The notes under the pieces were generated by a model that worked only from the letters and a program-made list of their open reading frames with translations, made no database searches and was not told the origin of the DNA. Position numbers and translations under genes: made by a program. 64,000 nt of DNA from Protopterus annectens (taxonomy: Eukaryota > Chordata > Ceratodontiformes > Protopteridae), in assembly GCF_019279795.1 (NCBI RefSeq), contig NC_056737.1, forward strand, positions 42,537,946 to 42,601,945. The letters are read 5' to 3'. Positions 1 to 12,059 of the stretch are shown piece after piece (position 1 is the first letter of the stretch; each line of letters starts with the position of its first letter).

Positions 1-640
1 GCTTTACAGTAAATACATTTAATCACTATATTCAATATGTGCATGTTTTTAAATTATTTTATTTATACACAAGTTTTGTAAATTATGTGACTCGATTGGT
101 TGTCATGTCACATGATTAATGTGTTATACAAAGTTGCTCTCTGTAGTGTGGTGATTTTTCTGATAAAGTATTTGTATAAGTGGATGAAAGTGCTAAATAA
201 ATCTACATGTATTAGCACTGTTTGCTTATGGTGTTTTCATACAATTTTCAAATATTGCAGCTGTTTGGCTATCTTACCAACTTAAAATTTACTGTCTTCC
301 CACATATCATTATTCCAGGTCATTAGGATACTCCATTTCTGACAAACTTACTTCCCAAGTCCTTTTTAAATTGTCAGTTTTGCAATCTATTCAGCTACTA
401 TATCTTTTGCAAACTACTATATGGATACATTGCTGGTTATTGTGATGAAAACCTGCTTTAATTTGTTGTCTCACCATTAGGAAGAGTACCGCCAAGATAG
501 ATATCATAATATAATGGGGGTTATCCAACTGTTAAACTTTGATGGCCAGCCAAACCATTTTACTAAAACAGTTCTTTTTGTTTCTGTTTATTTTGGGAGT
601 TTTTCAATCCTATATACAAAATTTCTACTGAACTTTAAAC
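1..640. other. AT-rich stretch, nothing recognised
   Basis: No convincing exon, repeat family or RNA gene is visible. The one 61-codon open frame (100-285) has no recognisable motif and looks like chance. Confidence 0.5.
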
Positions 641-648
641 TTAGTTCT

Positions 649-1492
649 TCTGTTAAAATCCCTAAAATGGGCAAAATACACTGTCAATTTAACAAGTAGT
701 TTTTGTTAATAAATGGTGCTTATTTTGTCATCATTATGTTTTAATTTGTACACTGATGCAGACCTGGCAATATCTTTAGAAATACCAAATATTTTATTTG
801 TAAAATTTAATTCATAACCTTCTTCATGATATACATGCTTTGTCACCTACTTGAAATTTAAATTTACACACAAAACCAATTCAAATCCAACATGGAGAGT
901 TGGATGGGGAACAGGAAATTCATCCCTGGTTTGGCATGTGTGTCTTTCATAGACACAGGCAGCCTGTAAATGGTTCATCTCCCAGGGCCTTCCTTGTAAA
1001 TGTCTCATCTCCCAAGCCCCTCCCTCCCAAAGGTAGAAGAACTTGTCAGATATTTGGGATGCATGGCTAGGCTTAAAAAGGTCATTAGCCTATGAAATGT
1101 CTTTTTTCACTCTGTAAGAATAGTGGGAGTGCTTTACTGTTCATACTGTTGAGCACAAAGTTTTGGATGGCCAGGTTAACAAAACTGCTGAATGCAAAAA
1201 ATGTGACACTACAAGCAGACTCTGATCAGGAACCTCAACAGATGATAGGGGAATGGAAAGCAAAACTAAAGGTACACAGGATGAAAATGGGTGCAGGCAA
1301 ACTAGCAGACAAGGCAGTAAATGTGGGATAATGAGGAAAAAGCTGAACACCGAGATAGAAGGAAAACTACAAGAGGTAGCACAATGCAAACAACTTCAAT
1401 GTCTGCCACTAGTGTAACTTTTTGAGATGCATGGCATCTGTTAAAATCCCTAAAATGGGTAAAATACACTGTCAGTTTAACCAGTAGTTTTT
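649..1492. repeat. Pair of ~55-bp direct repeats 789 bp apart
   Basis: A block of about 55 bp starting CTGTTAAAATCCCTAAAATG occurs at about 649-703 and again at about 1438-1492, differing at only a few bases. The DNA between includes a CR1 tail relic (870-1097) and about 340 bp of unrecognised sequence. The repeats are far too long for a normal target-site duplication, so a segmental duplication or two copies of an unnamed short repeat are more likely. Confidence 0.7.
870..1097 (+). mobile_element. CR1-type LINE, 3' tail relic
   Basis: Codons from about 877 read QFKSNMESWMGNRKF and end at a TAA near 970. This matches the last residues of the CR1 reverse transcriptase ORF elsewhere in the window (FKKNLDDWMGNRKF in the copy ending near 14,990). 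The following 120 bp resembles the CR1 3' UTR, including GGCTAGGCTTA, and ends in CCTATGAA, the permuted CR1 octamer. Only the extreme 3' end survives, as usual for 5'-truncated LINE copies. It is more diverged from the other copies than they are from each other, so it is older or of another subfamily. Confidence 0.75.
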
Positions 1493-1679
1493 GCATTACA
1501 TTTGCTGATGGTCACATAAAGAACAGTTGTGTAAAACCTCCATGTGGATATACATACCTCAGAACAGAAAAGCCCCAGGAGGAACAAATATTCCTAAGAA
1601 CATGTGCATCCAGGGAGAAAGAGGTAAAGAATTCCAGTCTGGGAAGACAGAAGAAATAGACTAGAGCAGAAGGGGGAGG

Positions 1680-2138
1680 TGGGAGGTTGTGAATACTGCA
1701 ACAGTGAACAGAAGGACATTTACTGTTGTAAGATTTTACACAGCTGTACTATGCCCTTCCATGTCACTGTTGCATGACTCTTTACATAAAGGTGAGTACA
1801 TATGCTCAACAGGAAACTTGGTAAGAGGAAGGCACAGAGGAGCCCGCTAAAATCCATTGCAGGATAGCTCTGGTGAAGCCAGCTCTTGCTCTGGAAGCAA
1901 CATCCAACTTGTAATGCTTAGTGAAGGTATGCACAGAAGTCCAAGTAGCAGCCTCAAGGATGGAATTCATATCCAATCCTTTGAAAAAAGGAAGCAACAG
2001 CTCTAGTAGAATGAGCCTTTACAGAGGTAAAAGAAATTTACCATGAAATGAATCAAAAAAGAAATGGCCTTAGAGATCCAGGAGAATATGGCTTGCTTAG
2101 AAACAGCCAAACCTAGAGACTTGGGATGAAAGGAAAAA
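1680..2138 (-). mobile_element. DIRS-B, left (3') part: recombinase end and end repeats
   Basis: A minus-strand frame at 1806-1997 resembles the end of the DIRS tyrosine recombinase (TSVHTFTKHYKLD, cf. ASLHTFITFYKLD in DIRS-A). To its left a short inverted pair (about 1690-1715 and 1757-1777) and GGTGAGTACATA look like the remains of the internal complementary region. The segment stops at 2138, where DIRS-A begins, and homology resumes at 8155, so this is the left piece of one older element. Fossil, with many breaks. Confidence 0.7.
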
Positions 2139-5100
2139 GTTATGTACTCACCATAACGTTCCATCTGTGTTGTCCATTTTCATTCTTCCTCACCTGTTGG
2201 GTTTGGATCCGATCCTCAGATCCAATTTGGCCATTACTAAAGCTCGAGGTAACCAAAAAGCTCTTAAGCTTCTCCTTTACTTATACATACCTCAGATCAT
2301 CTTTGCTGATTTTACGTGGTATCTATTAACATGCCTATTTATAAAATAGATACTTAAAACATATATATGTTCTACAGAGGAAACTGTATCAGGAGCTCAA
2401 GACAAAAGGACAGTGGTGTCTTTATAAATATCTCATTCTTCCACAAGCTTGTAGAAACAAAGGATGGGGGTTGGTGGGTGAGAAGTTGAGGAAGAATGAA
2501 AATGGACAACACAGATGAAATGTTATGGTGAGTACATAACTTCTTTATCTGATGTCAATTTTCATTCTGTCCTCAACTGTTGGGACAGAGTCCCCAGCTA
2601 CCTAAAAACCCTGGGCAGACTCTAAGGAAGGATATACCTGAGCACAGTTGAACCAAAAGATGTTCTACCCATTGAGGCCAGATCTAATTTGTAAAAAGTG
2701 ATAAAGGTATGCAGACTTGCCCAACTTGCTGCACACATGCCGATCATGGAAACCCTGGACAGAAATACTGAAGAAGTTGCCATGGATCTAGTTGAGTGGG
2801 CTCTTACAGATTTAGTTAAGGTAAGACTCAATTTCTTATAGATAAAAGAAATACAGTCAGTCAGCCATCTGACTAAAGTTAGTTTTGTGACTGGTTTACC
2901 CAACTTCAAATCTGAAAGGAAACAAACATTTGGTCTGTCTTTCTGATTTCTTTTGACATAGGTAGATAAAAATTTGTCTGTGAACATCCAATAAATGCAA
3001 CATATATTCACATTTATTTGCAAATTAATGGACTGATTGATATTGTATTTTGACACCACCTTAGGAAGGAAAGATGCATTGATTTGTAATGTAACTCTAT
3101 CCTTATGAAAACTCAAATAGGGAGGTTTTGAAGTCAAGGCATGAAGTTCTGAAACTATTCTAGCTGAGGTAATGGCTACTAAAAAAGACAATTTTCCAAG
3201 TAAGAAAATTTAGGTCTCATTCAGCTGCTGGTTCAAAGGGTGAATGTATTAATGCTTGCAGTACCAAGTTCGGATCCCATGGTGGAGTAGGGTCTTTAAA
3301 TGGTGGTCTCAAAAGAAGAATGCATCTCAAGAATGCTTTGCAAAGTTTAGCAGAGGCTACTGAAGAACCTTCAAATCCAATATGAAAATTAGATATTGCT
3401 GCTAACTGAACCTTAATAGTACCTTTACCTTTAAAGAGTAAAGCTAAAAATTCAAGTATGTTATATACCAGAGCTGAGAAAGGATCATGGTGATTTTGTT
3501 GCGGCCAGTAAACAAACTATTTCCAATTACTTATACAGAGTTTTTGTGTTGAAGATAAAAAGGATATGGTAGACAAGGGAAGAAGACCTAGATTGTCTGG
3601 ATATTAACGGAATTAGAGAAAAAAGGCTGTAAGCTTAAGGTTTGAGATATTTGGATGAATCACGCCTGTCAGGTGAGACAGAAGGCCTGGAATTGGATCC
3701 AGAATCCAAGGTTGGTAAAGTAGATGAAGCCATACTAAAGGGAAACAAATCTGTCAAAGCCAGTAAGGTGCAATGAGGATGACTTTGCTCTTCAACCTGT
3801 TAGCCTTCTGCAGAAATTTCAGAATTAATGGAATGGGTGGGTAGGCATAAAGCAGACCAGGAGACCAATTGTGAAATAGAGCATCCCTTGGAAATTTGGG
3901 CAAAGTAGCTGCTGTATTTGGTTTAAAGGAGAAGCAAAAAGATCACAGCAAGGCTGGCCCCATCAATGAAACATAATTTCTGCCACTTTCCTGTTAAGAG
4001 ACCACTCATGAGGGAGAAGAATGGGCTTGCTCAATTTGTCTGCTATCACACTGGACTATCCCGGAATGTGTGTTGCTATGAGAAAGCAGTTGGATGAGAT
4101 CACCAATTGCCATACTCTGAGTGCTTCACAACATAAGGGGTACTGATGTGGTCCCTCCTTGTTTGTTGATCTACCAAACTACTGATATATTGTTTGGTTG
4201 AATAACAGTTGTCCCTGTAGGGACAGCATTCTGCAGGGCCTCCAATTCTAAGACCACTGCTCTCATCTTTAGGACATTTGTATGCAATTCGGCCTCCTCG
4301 GGAGATCAAGCGCCTTGGACTGTTTTCCCCAGAAAGTTCTCCCCACCCCAACTGTGAGGTGTCTGTGGTCACTGTGGCTGTGGCATGAGGAAGTATGAAT
4401 GGATGGCCTTGTAGAACCTGACCTGACTGAATCCACCACCCGAGATCTCTCTCTTGCATGCCTGAGTGATTCTTATTTGTGCTGACGAATCAACCACTGT
4501 GTTGCTAACATCCACTGAAGAATCCTTATATGAAATCTTGCTAGAGGTACCAAGGTTATTGCCACTTGACATTGATCCTACATCTTGAAGGACCAAGTGG
4601 GCTGAAATCTCAGTACTGCAAATTATTTTTCTGCTCTGTAAACTGATCGCTTCTCTTCCTCTCTGAAGAGTACTGACTTCATGTTGAAAATGGCTCCTAT
4701 GAATTCCATATTTTGAGTTGGTTGTAGGTGACACTTGTAATTTATATTTAAACCCCAGATGAGAACAAATCTGAAGCACCAGATTTCTTGCCCTTATTAA
4801 CAGATACCTGGTTGGGGCAGTATCAAAACCAGTCATCTAGATATGGAAACACCTGGAATCCCTGCAGTATCAAATGAGTTGGTACTACTGCCATACATTT
4901 TGTAAACACCCTGGGGGCTGTGGTAAGGCCAAAGGGCAGAACTCTGAACTGGTAACTGGCTCCCAGCCAGAAGCATAAATCTGGATTGTCTGTCCATCTG
5001 TATGTGATAGAATGCACCCTGAAGGTCTATTGAGCACACCCAGTCGTCCTTGCCCAGAAAAGGGAGAATGGACTGAACCATGACCATCCAAAACTTAGTG

Positions 5101-8100
5101 TGTCAAACTGATTTGCTCAAGTTGCTGAGATCCAAAATTGGTCTCCAGTTCCCAGTTTTCTTTGGCACTAAAAAGAATCTTGAGTAAGTTCCAGATTTTA
5201 TCTGGTTTGGCAGGACCTCTTGGATGACTGTCTTTTCTAGCAGCTTTTGTATTTGTATTGCTGCTTCTTTCCTCTGACTCGGTAGAACCTTATATAACAT
5301 CTGGAAATAATCTGTAGCCAAGTATCTTTTGTTATGTTTAGCTAGGCTCTCTGGTGCAGGGATAATCGACCTTCGATGTCCTCCAGTGGGGGACAATCAG
5401 GCCTCCTTTCAGGAGTGCTAGTAGCATCTGTCAGAGAGAATCTCTAGACCCCTGGTTTTGTGGGCCGCCTCTGCTCTGGGGGCATCCTCATCCATTAGAG
5501 TTCCCCCTCTGTCCCCAGGGGAACGTTCTCCACATGTGTCCTAGGACTTCCTAAACGCCTCATGGATTCCTTGGAAAGAATCTTTGAGGGGTCAAGAAAT
5601 GTATGCCTATTGCAGAAAGGGTCTTTCCATCCTTCTCACACCTGGACAATGTGTTCTTTACATTAAGGCCAAACAAAGAACTGCCATCAAAGGGAGCACT
5701 GATGAACAAGGGCTTAAAGAGCTCCACAAAATAACATAAGTGCATCTAGACATGTCTCCTAATGGATATGTCTGAACCTGCTGCCCATGAGGCACCTTTG
5801 GTAGCATGCAAAATAAACCTCATGGATGAATTTGAAATAGATTGAAGGGAAGCCATCTGAGAAGCCACAGATGATTGCACCTCACAGAAATGGTTCCTGA
5901 AAGAGAAGTTGAGAGTACTTTGATCAAATCCATTTACAACCTAGTAAAATGTGCCAAATAGATCAGCAACCTAAAAGCAAAGGTCACTGAAGCATAGACG
6001 CACGTCACAAATCTGTCTATCACCCTAGACTCCCTGTTAGGGGGATGGACAGAGGAACTCAGCAAGTTCCTTCTTGGTGGCCACCGCCACAACCATGGCA
6101 TCCATGGGCACCACTATAGCCCAAAATTCCTTCCCTGCAGGTGGAGCTAGAATCATATCTGGCCTTTTGGGTATTGTGTCAACTACATCAGGCTCCCTCC
6201 AAGCATGCTGAGAGACCAAATCAATGAGCTCGTTAATGGGCCATCTCCAAAGGCCTCTAGAAATACTAACTCCTCAGATGAAGGGTTGCTAGGGGTCCAA
6301 ACACCTGACTGTTTCAGGATCTAAAGGCCGTCTCCAAATGAAATGTCTTCTGAAGGTGATCATGGGAACCCTTCACCTTTGTCAAAATATGTATCCTCAG
6401 TGACTGACTCTTGTGGAGAGTCCAATTGCCTTCTTTTGCAGTTTCTCTTCCTAGGGACCTCCTCGGTGGGGTGTTCCAGGGAGGTGTCAGAAGAAACTGT
6501 GAAACCCTGCTGGGTAGTCTGGAGGTCTTGGGTTGGCTGTCCCTGTGGTGTCAAATGATGAAGCTCCAAGCGCAGAGAGATCTGGCAACTGGATTGGAAA
6601 ACCGAGGGGGTTGGATCCATCAGTCCTGTTGAAGCAGAGAATACCCTCTTCGCAACCTCAAAGGCAGACCACTCAGGAGAGAGAGGACCCTCAGAGCTAA
6701 GAAGGCAGGCTTCTGGACCATTGTCCCCTCCCGCCTCAAAGGCAATCTCCCCAAGGAGGAAGTCAGAGCCAAGCTATCCAATGCCGAAACACCAAGGTAC
6801 AGAGATGGCTCTGAAACTTTGAGTCGACTCCAGCACCTCAAATCGGAAAGGGAGGCTTCGTTTCTGAGAGTCCTCCTGATCTGCAGATGTCAGAGCTGGG
6901 TAACTCAATCAGCTTCACATCTGATGATAATGCAATCCTTGGATCCAAGCCTGATGTACCTGGAAGACCTGGATCCAGGGACTCTGAAGCAACCAAAGGG
7001 ATCAGAGAAGTCTGAGATGGTGGGGTTGTCAAAGAATGAGCTTCCTGACCAGAAATGGTAGGTGCCAATAACACACCCATTTGGATCTGTACTGAGAGAA
7101 ACTTCTTCATTATCCGATCCATGTCTTCTTTGGTCATACTCTTGGACAAACAAGACAATGCCAGTAAATGTGACTTTGTATGATGCCTTTCTAGAAATGG
7201 GGAAGGAATCCTAGAAGGTATAAGATCAACTGAAGGGGAATATCAGGTCCTAGGTAAGGCTATTGGATCCAGAGTAGTCAGATCCAAAAGTTTTTTAGTC
7301 AGGTCAGAGGCTGTAGAATCCAGCGGCCCCTTTTTCTTCAGATTCGAGGGGAAAGAGTTTTGGGACCTCTTCAAATCTGATTTAGTCCTCTTCCTGGAAG
7401 GCTTGGAAGATGGAGCTGAGGAAGTAAAAGTAGCAGAAGATTTTGACTCCTTGGACTTTAGTTTGGGGGATTGAGCCCTGTAATAGTCTCTGCAAAGGAT
7501 GAAGGCAACAAATCTTTCAATATTAATTTATTTTTTCTATCCACTAATGCACGTGGATTAAAACTGTGGCAGATGGAATAGTCTTCTTGAAGGTGTTGTA
7601 GACCTAAGTAAGAGAGACGGAGATTGTAGGCGTCTGAAATAGGAAACTTGCCCCCACAGTTCGAACACTTTTTGAAGCTGGAAGGGTACCTCTCAGCCAT
7701 TCTTAGGACAAAAAAGAAGAAAAAGTAGAAATAGTTTTTTTTTTTTTTGTTAGGCAGGAAAAAAGGAAAAAAGAGATTACCAACAATGGTAAATGAAAAC
7801 TACACTATAAAGGAAAAAAGGGAGAAAACATACATCAGTGATGGCATTTGCAGATACAATAAAAGTACAAGGGTAAGGGAATAATAGAAAAAAGGCAGTA
7901 TATAAGCTTTAAATGGAAAAATCAAACTTATCTGAAGAGTTTTGTGATGAAGCTCAAGAACTACTGCAACCAAATCTTTTCACAGAAAGCGGAAAATGAG
8001 ATTTGAGGTATGCTAGGGGTTTGTGCATTATGGGTAAGGGAGAAGCTACAGAGCTTTTTGATTACCACAAGCTTTAGTAATGGCCAAATGGGATCTGAGG

Positions 8101-8154
8101 ATCAGAGCTGAGCCCAACAGTTGAGGACAGATTTTCATATCAGATCAAAAAGTT
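2139..8154 (-). mobile_element. DIRS-A: DIRS-type tyrosine-recombinase retrotransposon
   Basis: The element is read on the minus strand. Parts from 5' (right) to 3' (left) are: a gag-like segment (about 5.5-7.7 kb, with a CSNCGGKFP zinc-finger-like start near 7.65 kb); reverse transcriptase (about 4.8-5.4 kb, with KKTGNWRPILDLSNL and GKDDWVCSIDLQGAFYHIQM); RNase H and linker (about 3.5-4.8 kb); and tyrosine recombinase (2.62-3.2 kb, with RAHSTRSMATSS). The left end (about 2139-2280) is the inverted repeat of the right end (about 8038-8151). A second inverted copy at about 2490-2590 joins sequence from both ends, which is the internal complementary region of DIRS elements. GTT lies at both junctions (2139-2141, 8152-8154). 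It sits inside the recombinase region of DIRS-B. Fossil, broken many times; old, but younger than DIRS-B. Confidence 0.88.
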
Positions 8155-10409
8155 GCTCTGATTTGCAAATATCTGAGCTGTCTATGCAAGTCCAAAGTGT
8201 GAAGATCCTTCTCAGTAGCAGACTGCAGAGAAGGACAAAAGAAAAGCAAATTAAGAGACAATTCATTAACCAACTTGGGCATAAAAGGATTAGTACAGAC
8301 ACCCTATCCCCATGAAAAACCAATAAAGGGGGAACATCCGTAAGACCCTGGAGTTCAGAGACTCTCTTACCTGAAGTAATGGACAAAAGAACAGTCTTCC
8401 AATTAAAAAGTTGTAAGACAGCCTAAATTGCAGGCTCAAAAGGAGCCTGAACAATTTTTGAAGTACAAAATTGAAGTTCCAGAATGGTGGAATAGGCTTC
8501 CTGGGAGGCCTGACATGAAAGCCACCTTTAAGAAATTGCCTAGAGGCAAGAATAGCAGTCAATGGCAGACAAGAAGAAATAGCTGAAAGGTGAGCTTTAA
8601 CTGAAGAATATGCTAACCCAGCATGGATCAATTCACATAAATGAGGGGGAAACATAGGAATCCCACAGAAAAATGGATCCTGGTTATGAGAAAGGTACCA
8701 GACAAAAAATCTCTTCCTTTTGGACAAACACAATTTCCTGGTAGTGGGTTTCCTGGCCTCCTGCAGAATCTTTCATAAGGACAGGGTGTCTCTTTGTACT
8801 AATCTTTTTATGCAAAAGGGAGTCAACAACAAGTTTTTTGGGGAATCTTGCTTGTTCTTGAGCAGGACCTTCAAAATCAGGGGAAGGGGGTGGAAGGTAT
8901 ACAGAAACATCCCCTGTCAAGGAAAATATAAGGCATCCATCTTTCAAGCCAGAGGCCTTGGGACAGAAATGATGAAGTTGTCTGTTCAAAGGGGAGGCAA
9001 AAAGATCTACCGTGGAGTATCCCACATGAGCTTGTGTACTGGACCTGCTCAAATGGTCTGTCATTATATTTTGCTCTGTAGGAATGCAGACCTCCAGAAG
9101 AGTCACTTGGAAATGGACAGCTAGATCCAAACCTGAAGGGCAAGTCTGCAAAGAAGGTAGGACCGTGTCCACCTTGCTTGTTGATATACCACATCACTGT
9201 GGTGTTGTCTGTGAAGATTTTGAGAGGCCCTGGAAGAAAAAGGGAATAAAGTATGAAATGACAAAAGGAGAGCTCTCTTCTCCTTTATGTTAATGTGGTC
9301 TAACCTCTGATTAGAAGGCCATGGACCTTGGACCTTGAGGGAACCAAAGGAAGCTCCCCACCCCTTGTCTGAGGCATCTGAAAAAAGTTCCTAAGATGGG
9401 ACTGGAGTTGAAAAAGAAATCCTGGATTGAGAGAAAAACTGATGAATCCACAACTGAAGTTCAGGTCTGAGACATGGAAGGGAATGAAAGGAACTAGAGA
9501 ATCCAGTGGAGCAACAATGACTTTAGGAGTCTGGCCACAGATATCATAGGAATGATTGAGGCTTTGAATCCTACAACTGTGAAAAAAACCCTGGCTATGA
9601 CTGAAGTCAGAGGAAGAAGACAATGAATAAAAAAAAAAGGTGATTAGATACATTGGAAAAAAGGTGATTAGAGGTGAAGGCAGGGATGCCAGCAAAGGAA
9701 TGGCATGGATCCTGCAACCGAGAAAAACATGATCCTGAAAAGGAGCCAGGACTAATTTCTGAAAGGTTATGGTAAACCCTAGGCTTTGTAAGAGAAAACC
9801 GTAAACTGGAAGTGCTGAAGCAGTACCTCAAGGGATGAAGCCTGAATGAGCAGGTCATCCAGATAAGGAAAGATTTGAACCCCCCCCCCCCATCCTGCAA
9901 AAGGCAATGACAAGAGCAAGGCATTTGGTGAATACCCATGGGGCAGTAGAAAGACCAGAGAACTGAAAATGCAAGGAAGAGACAGAGAAATATAATAACT
10001 TCATGAAAAGGGGATATATTAGGATGTAAAGATAAGCATCCTTGAAGTCCTGGGATACTAAGAAAGCCTGGGAAAGAAGGAGGAGGAGGAACAGGAATAG
10101 GGTTTGAAGGGACAGTCCTGGGATACTAAGAAAGCCTGGGAAAGAAGGAGGAGGAACAGGAATAGGGTTTGAAGGGACAATGTCCAAAAGGACCTTCAGA
10201 TGCATTTTGAGCTGACAAAGAGCCAGAATGGGTCTCCCAAGTGCCTTCCTTCCTGGGAACCAGAAACATCCTGGAATAAACCCCCTTTCCTTTTTGGGCA
10301 GGGGCGTGGCTTGAATAGTGCCCTGTGCAAAAAGTCCCTGAAGTAGTTCTGTAACGAAAGGAAGCTATTCCAGGGGAGGTTGAAGGATGCTCAGAAAAGG
10401 ACAGGTAGC
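8155..10409 (-). mobile_element. DIRS-B, right part: recombinase, RNase H, RT
   Basis: Minus-strand frames show recombinase (8.16-8.73 kb, HGDRVS and AHLSAISSCLPL), the post-RNase H linker (8.7-9.1 kb, TVDLFASPLNRQL), RNase H (about 8.9-9.2 kb, MMWYINKQGG and NIMTDHLSR) and reverse transcriptase (9.3-10.3 kb, SGLSTAPWVFTKCLALV). The left edge meets DIRS-A at 8155. The right edge stops near 10,409, where a CR1 LINE starts, and related sequence continues at about 14,990. Fossil with many breaks. Confidence 0.82.
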
Positions 10410-11105
10410 TTACATCCTTATAAGTTGGGAGTTGCTGATTGGAGGCTTAGTGTCTGTTGTTCTAAAAGTGTATTAGTTCTGGTTTAAGCACTTGGGCTTT
10501 GGGCCAGTTATTTTACATTAAGAAGGTGTGGTCTGCACTCTTGTGGGAGGAGAGGGTATATTCTGCCCTTCTGAGCTGGAAGTTTCTGGTTAAAGGCTTA
10601 TTGTGCCTGCTTGTTTGAACGGTTTCTTTCTAAAATTGGTACACATTGTTTTCTGTAGCATAGACTAGATTCAGACCTGCTGAATCTAGCTTTGTATAAC
10701 TTGAGCATTAATCCAGGCCATCTTTTTTGGAGAAGGCTCCCCTGCACCCTAGTGGCAGGAGTGTGTAGTTAGAACTTGTCTGACTGAACACTGCTGAAAT
10801 GGGGCTTGGTTAACTGGTAATTTGTTTATATCAGTTTGCTCATTTGCTACTAATATACACTTTATGCATCACCACTTACTTAGGGTTAAACTACTCCTGG
10901 TGCCATAAAGTCTGCTCTTCAAATTTTCCCTTAGAACTAGCCAGTTCTTTAGTCTTAGCTCTCAAATCTGTTTCTTTAAGCTCAGCACTTGTTCATAACT
11001 CATTGTAAGCACTAAATAAGCTACAAATTACTACAGCACTCAACTTTCCTCACTTGTCTAGAGGAAAACAGTTTTAATACTTAATAAATAAGCACCTACC
11101 CAGGC
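10410..11105 (+). promoter_or_regulatory. CR1-1 5' untranslated / promoter region
   Basis: No open frame. The stretch lies between the end of DIRS-B homology and the first ATG of CR1 ORF1. Full-length CR1 elements carry their internal promoter in this position. Two weakly similar sub-blocks (near 10,420-10,480 and 10,530-10,600, both with a TTGGAGGCTTA/GGTTAAAGGCTTA-like core) hint at an old tandem promoter unit. Its role comes only from position in the element. Confidence 0.45.
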
Positions 11106-12053
11106 ATGTCTAAGGGTCAGCTCCCAGTGTTTTCTCCTGTCTACCTGATGAATCTGGGCATCTTGGGGCAATGCAGCAATTGCCTCATGTACACAGACAA
11201 CCCTCTCCTCCTACCACCCAACACAACAACCTATGAAAGATGCACATATATAGCCAAACTGGAAGCAAAGCTCTCCACCCAAGACTGGACTAGACAGTGA
11301 AGAGGAGAAAGTAAACACTTGCACCACACCATACTCATCACATAGTCCCTCAAAACCTACACCACCAAAACACACACACACACACAAACACAACATGCAC
11401 ACCTACATTCACGGAGGCTCTCAATAAAAATCTGCCTAAGCAACAGAGACCTCCAAAGCAGACACGCAAGCAACTTCCACCCCCCCAACACAACCCAAAT
11501 GACACACAGCCCACAAACTCAGTGTGCCACTCAACCACAGCCCGTAAGGCACAACAACGTACCCAGCATTCTAGTCATAGATGACTCTATAGTCAGGCAC
11601 ACTGTTGCTCCACTCACCAGGATAAATAAGGAGAAAATTACGGTCAGCTGCCTGTCGGGTGCCAGGATCCGCCACATAACACACACGCTCAGGTCACTCT
11701 ACAACAAGTACAAATATGACTCTGTCATTGTCCATGTTAGTGTGAATGACCTGAGACGTACCTCCCTGGACTACATGCAAAGAGACATGGAGGAGCTCTC
11801 TGATCTTGTAGTCCAGGCAGGTATGACCCTAGCCCTGAGTAGCATCCTGCCATCACCCAGAATGATACCACAGTACAAGGACAAAATGATTGACTTCAAC
11901 AATTGGCTAAGCTTCTGGTGTCATTCTAAGGGGATCCACTATCTGTCTGCCTGGGATGTCATGATCGATAGACCATGATGCTTTGCCAGAGATGGCCTGC
12001 ACCTATCGTGCTTGGGATTCTGGATACTGGCTAAGGCTCTTGCACCCCTATAG
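11106..12053 (+). pseudogene. CR1-1 ORF1: Cys-rich N-terminus plus SGNH esterase-like domain
   Basis: The ATG at 11,106 opens a short frame (to 11,300) with CSNC, a spaced RCTY, and KLEAKLS, which resembles the zinc-binding and coiled-coil start of CR1 ORF1. After frame changes and a low-complexity (CA)n stretch, 11,499-11,978 encodes an SGNH-type esterase: ILVIDDSIVRH (usual GDS changed to DDS), HVSVNDLRR (usual GTND changed to SVND), then DGLHLS supplying the Asp-x-x-His pair. An in-frame TGA at 11,976-11,978 separates the main block from DGLHLS, and the frame then closes at TAG 12,051-12,053. ORF1 esterase domains are known in CR1 elements and are thought to act in lipid or RNP interactions. 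The product here is defective. Confidence 0.75.
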
Positions 12054-12059
12054 TGCCTT

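Noticed and set aside
100-285. 61-codon frame near the left edge
   Set aside because: No motif, no splice context, AT-rich; a chance frame.
6037-7158. Overlapping frames on both strands suggesting a host gene
   Set aside because: They lie in the gag-like region of DIRS-A and follow the element's base bias.
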